Shown here one piece after another: positions 61,246 to 64,000 of a stretch of DNA of 64,000 bases. The stretch comes from JADCCX01 sp031431475 (GTDB lineage: Bacteria > Pseudomonadota > Alphaproteobacteria > Rhizobiales > Beijerinckiaceae): assembly GCA_031431475.1 (NCBI GenBank), contig JANPDL010000018.1:310001-374000 (forward strand). Direction: 5' to 3'. The first letter of the stretch is position 1; each line of letters starts with the position of its first letter. The position numbers and the translations under genes were made by a program. The notes beneath the pieces were generated by a model. That model ran no database searches and was not told the DNA's origin. It worked only from the letters and a program-made list of their open reading frames with translations.

Positions 61246-61548
61246 TTATTTCTTTTCTCTGCCTGTGCAGGGATCAAGAATGATAGGTCGCCCAGAGATC
61301 GAGCCAGTCAGAATGGGATCATCCAGCACCGACCGTGTGATCGTCGTGATCTGACCGTTGGATTGCTGGTTCTGTGCGGTCTGAATTTTTGAGGGCAATG
61401 GCTGCCGCGCAATCCTGATGGTTTCAACCGCCCTGTTAATGGACAGCATTGCAACCATGCACAGACCGACCACAAAAAACGACGCAATCAGCATATCGCG
61501 CAGCAGCTTGTTGCTGCGCCCCTTGATGAAATCGATGACCCCGTCCAT
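61246..61548 (-). CDS. Single-helix membrane protein, function unknown
   Basis: The 100-residue protein has a short basic N-terminus, one membrane helix (about 19-37, MLIASFFVVGLCMVAMLSI) and a polar tail with SVLDDPILTGSISGRPIILD. GGAG precedes the ATG. No family recognised. It is 2 bp from the end of the convergent hydrolase gene. Confidence 0.6.
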   Translation of the reverse strand: MDGVIDFIKGRSNKLLRDMLIASFFVVGLCMVAMLSINRAVETIRIARQPLPSKIQTAQNQQSNGQITTITRSVLDDPILTGSISGRPIILDPCTGREKK

Positions 61549-61627
61549 TTTCCCGGCTCCTTTGAGACAGGAACAAGACTAACCGACCCCGGTTAATGCC
61601 CGGTTTACCAAGATTGCGGCGATTGGA

Positions 61628-62386
61628 TCAGGGCACAAAGCCTTCGAAAACGATCTGGTCGGCAAAGGCCGATGCTTTCGCGACATCCTCTGCAGTTCGC
61701 ACAGTCCAGGTCGAAATCGGGATGCCCAGGGCGGCACGGCACAGGAACGGCGCGGCGTGAGGTAGGTCTTTCACATTCCACGAGATGAAATCCGGCCGCA
61801 TCTCGTTGAAATGCAGGAGATGGGCCATCGCGCGTCTTTCATCAGCAGGGATGGTCTCGTAATCCGGGTATTCATACGCCGCCATGCCGACATAGCCGCG
61901 CGGGATATCCGGTGCCATCATCCGGAGGGTTGCTACGATGCGCGGATCGAACGATTCGATTGTTACGGGATGACTGGCATATTGCTTCACCACCTCGGCT
62001 ACACGCCGCGTCAGGCGCAAATCACCGTCGAAACGGCTCTTGATCTCGACAACGATTGGAACCTTGCCAGCCACCAGATCGAGCATCGAGGAAAGCGAGA
62101 AAACGCCATCTTTCGAGCGTGAGCCCGTCAGGGAAATCGCATTCAGCTCAGCCGCTGTACGGGAATCCACACGCCCGGTCTCGCCAGTCAGGCGATCAAG
62201 ATCATAATCGTGAAAGACCACGGCCTCACCGTCACGTGTGATCTGTACGTCGCATTCAATGCCGAAGTTGCCTGCAACAGCGGCAGAAAAAGCAGCATGC
62301 GAGTTCTCGATCACGCTCTGCGATCGGTTGTGCAGGCCGCGATGTGCAATGGGGCGGGCCATCAGTTGCTCAAGCGCATGCGCCAT
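61628..62386 (-). CDS. Glycerophosphodiester phosphodiesterase family protein
   Basis: GDPD enzymes hydrolyse glycerophosphodiesters from phospholipid turnover. The 252-residue TIM-barrel protein has the family sites: IAHRGLHNRS (His15, Arg16), IECDVQITRDGEAVVFHDYDL order with Glu/Asp ligands and His58, and VVEIKSR. No signal peptide, so probably cytoplasmic. It starts 2 bp after the RidA-family gene ends, on the same strand. Confidence 0.9.
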   Translation of the reverse strand: MAHALEQLMARPIAHRGLHNRSQSVIENSHAAFSAAVAGNFGIECDVQITRDGEAVVFHDYDLDRLTGETGRVDSRTAAELNAISLTGSRSKDGVFSLSSMLDLVAGKVPIVVEIKSRFDGDLRLTRRVAEVVKQYASHPVTIESFDPRIVATLRMMAPDIPRGYVGMAAYEYPDYETIPADERRAMAHLLHFNEMRPDFISWNVKDLPHAAPFLCRAALGIPISTWTVRTAEDVAKASAFADQIVFEGFVP

Positions 62387-62388
62387 GA

Positions 62389-62859
62389 TCAGGCAAACTC
62401 GAACATCGCTTCGACCTCGACAGCAGCATTGAGTGGCAGCACCGCCATGCCGACGGTCGAGCGGGCGTGACGCCCCTTGTCGCCCAATGCTTCCACCATC
62501 AGATCAGACGCGCCGTTCATCACACCGGGAATGGCGGAATAATCCGGCATAGCATTGATGAAACCGGTGAGTTTCACGCAGCGCGTGATACGCTCAAGAT
62601 CACCCAGCGCCACTTTGGCCAGGGCGAGGATATTGATCGCGCAGAAGCGCGCGGCTTCCTTGCCATTCTCGGCAGAAACGCTGCCGCCAAGCTTGCCCGT
62701 ATGTTGTGGAGCCAGTTTGCCGTCGATGCCGAAACACAGCTGCCCTGATGTCACCAGCAGATTGCCCGTGATGACGAACGGCACATAATTCGCAAGGGGG
62801 GCCGCCGGAACGGGGAGAGTGATACCCATTTTGGCAAGACGCTGTTCAACCTGGCTCAT
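62389..62859 (-). CDS. RidA family protein
   Basis: RidA-type proteins form trimers; archetypes hydrolyse reactive enamine/imine intermediates. The 156-residue protein has GNLLVTSGQLCFGIDG, NILALAKVALGDLERITRCV and the C-terminal GRHARSTVGMAVLPLNAAVEVE, in which the Arg of ARST is the usual substrate-binding residue. Length (156) is longer than RidA itself (about 128), placing it in a related subgroup. Activity not certain. It precedes the GDPD gene in a two-gene unit. Confidence 0.88.
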   Translation of the reverse strand: MSQVEQRLAKMGITLPVPAAPLANYVPFVITGNLLVTSGQLCFGIDGKLAPQHTGKLGGSVSAENGKEAARFCAINILALAKVALGDLERITRCVKLTGFINAMPDYSAIPGVMNGASDLMVEALGDKGRHARSTVGMAVLPLNAAVEVEAMFEFA

Positions 62860-63014
62860 TGCTATTTTTTCCTCATCACTCTGTCGTTATCAAAGCGGGA
62901 TTTCACCACAAGCATACTGCGTGTGATTGCCGCAAGACGGTTGACCGCCTATCTTCAAACATATTCGCGTATCTAACGGTCTCCGCCCGTGTGCAATCCG
63001 TCATGAAGGACACC

Positions 63015-63839
63015 ATGTTTCATCGTCTGGCACAGATTTCCATTCTAACTATCCTTGCCTTTTCGCCAGTAGTGGCTTTTGCGGATTCGCTTCAGCTTGT
63101 CCCGCACCGGGCCGCTTATGAACTGACGCTGCATTCTACCCGCGGGAAAGGTGTTAGCACTGTATCAGGCCGTATCGGCCTCGAATTCACAGGCAATGCT
63201 TGCGAAGGCTATGCGACTAATTTCCGACAGGTCACGGAAATTTCGGATGGCGAGGGCAAGTCGCAAAGTTCCGACATGCGCCTCACCACCTTCGAGGGCG
63301 GTGACGGCAAGCTCCTGCGTTTCAACGGCGAAAAGCGCAGCAATGGTGGCCGCGCAGACATCACAAGTGGTCAGGCGGAACGGGCAAACGACGGCGGTCT
63401 TTCAGTTGATATCCGCCAGCCCAAGCAAACCAAGATGGATGTGGACGGCGTTGCGGTGTTCCCGACCGATCATATGGTCCGGCTGATCAATGCAGCGAAA
63501 AAGGGTGACCGCATCATGGAGGTTCGCCTCTATGATGGGTCTGACGGTGGCGAGAAAATCTACGACACCACAGCGCTGATCGGAAACGCGGTAGCGCTGG
63601 AAGGCCGCCCCGTGGAAGAGGCGGCTGGGAAAGCCGGCCTCAAGTCCATGACTCGCTGGCCTGTCTCGATAAGCTATTTCGAGCCAGGCAATGGCGAGCG
63701 AACACCGGTTTACGTGCTCAGCTTCGACCTGTTCGAGAACGGTGTTTCAGGTGCCTTGAAACTCGATTTCGGTGACTTCGCGCTGAAAGGCGAGTTGAAG
63801 CGGTTGGAACTGCTGAAAGAGACGGAATGCAAGAAGTAA
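63015..63839 (+). CDS. eipB: Periplasmic envelope protein EipB-like (DUF1849)
   Basis: Brucella EipB is a periplasmic beta-spiral protein needed for envelope integrity. The 274-residue product here has a signal peptide (about 1-23, cleavage near AFAD) and the DUF1849 pattern LVPHRAAYELTL, then GRIGLEFTGNACEGYATNFR. It has only two cysteines, Cys63 and Cys272, matching the conserved disulfide reported for EipB. The ATG at 63015 has AAGGA just upstream and puts the signal at the terminus; ATG 63003 is also in frame. Confidence 0.88.
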   Translation: MFHRLAQISILTILAFSPVVAFADSLQLVPHRAAYELTLHSTRGKGVSTVSGRIGLEFTGNACEGYATNFRQVTEISDGEGKSQSSDMRLTTFEGGDGKLLRFNGEKRSNGGRADITSGQAERANDGGLSVDIRQPKQTKMDVDGVAVFPTDHMVRLINAAKKGDRIMEVRLYDGSDGGEKIYDTTALIGNAVALEGRPVEEAAGKAGLKSMTRWPVSISYFEPGNGERTPVYVLSFDLFENGVSGALKLDFGDFALKGELKRLELLKETECKK

Positions 63840-63851
63840 CGCGTTAAAGCG

Positions 63852-64000
63852 TCACTTCTGGGCCAATAGCTGTTTCTTCGCCTCGGCGAGCTTGGCCTTT
63901 TCCTCGGGCGCAAGCTCAGGATATTTCAGGTCCAGCTTTTTCAGTTCGCGCCGGATCGCCGCCATGACTGCCAGACGCATTAACTTCTTATCGTCTGCCG
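63852..64000 (-). CDS. C-terminal fragment of a gene running off the window
   Basis: On the minus strand the last 48 codons of a frame are visible, ending TGA at 63852. The product is rich in Lys, Ala and Glu and starts DDKKLMRLAVMAAIRRELKK, ending EAKKQLLAQK. The D-x-K ... MRLAV pattern recalls the end of PPK2-type polyphosphate kinases, but this is a weak match and the start is outside the window. Confidence 0.5.
   Translation of the reverse strand, partial: ADDKKLMRLAVMAAIRRELKKLDLKYPELAPEEKAKLAEAKKQLLAQK

Noticed and set aside
1..64000. CRISPR arrays, rRNA genes, insertion sequences
   Set aside because: No regularly spaced direct repeats, rRNA segments or transposase genes were seen.

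Overview
The window reads as chromosome of an alphaproteobacterium, most likely of the order Hyphomicrobiales (Rhizobiales). The support is gene content and order: a complete nuoA-N operon running straight into birA, an RNase J gene, a methylmalonyl-CoA epimerase gene and a DUF1467 gene; osmoregulated glucan genes opgG-opgH; a Fur/Mur-type regulator; a ParE-type topoisomerase subunit; and a DUF1849 (EipB-like) envelope protein. Species cannot be named from sequence alone.

Layout. 1-0.8 kb: 3' end of an RTX calcium-binding protein with its terminator. 0.9-4.3 kb: queuosine genes queA-tgt, a membrane-anchored SGNH-like protein and tRNA-Lys. 4.3-8.6 kb (minus strand): a Kbp-like BON/LysM protein and opgG-opgH. 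8.8-12 kb: glmU and glmS, the hexosamine branch of envelope precursor synthesis. 12-17 kb: the proteolysis cluster clpP, clpX, lon, with candidate heat-shock promoters before clpP and lon. 17.6-23.6 kb: an integrated element of about 5.9 kb in the 3' end of tRNA-Val, bounded by a perfect 28-bp direct repeat. 23.6-29 kb: a mix of genes (2H-like protein, Clp-fold periplasmic protein, tRNA-Asp, Fur/Mur, a ThDP enzyme, a TTC38-like TPR protein). 29.2-48.7 kb: respiratory complex I and the downstream birA/rnj/mce/DUF1467 genes. 49-64 kb: maeB, a HIT protein, two tandem Tat-signal arginine-rich proteins, a GNAT-fold protein, a VOC protein, parE, a GGDEF protein, a DEAD-box helicase, a hydrolase, a GDPD-RidA pair, eipB and one partial gene at the edge.

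The accessory material is concentrated in the tRNA-Val element. It encodes a tyrosine recombinase, a small lipoprotein, an RNase HI translationally coupled to a ParB-like protein, a perfect 17-bp palindrome just after the ParB-like stop codon, a 14-G homopolymer in a stretch without a convincing gene, a small exported protein, a serine resolvase and an unknown 98-residue protein. No phage structural, conjugation, resistance or toxin gene was recognised. The RNase HI/ParB-like/palindrome module is the best candidate here for an undescribed system, but its function is unknown.

Other points of interest are a Tgt that appears to lack most of the canonical zinc ligands, non-Nuo genes embedded in the nuo operon (a pair of small four-cysteine exported paralogues, a lipoprotein and a two-helix membrane protein), a histidine-rich loop in NuoL, the Arg-rich Tat-signal pair, and a 10-bp inverted repeat upstream of parE.
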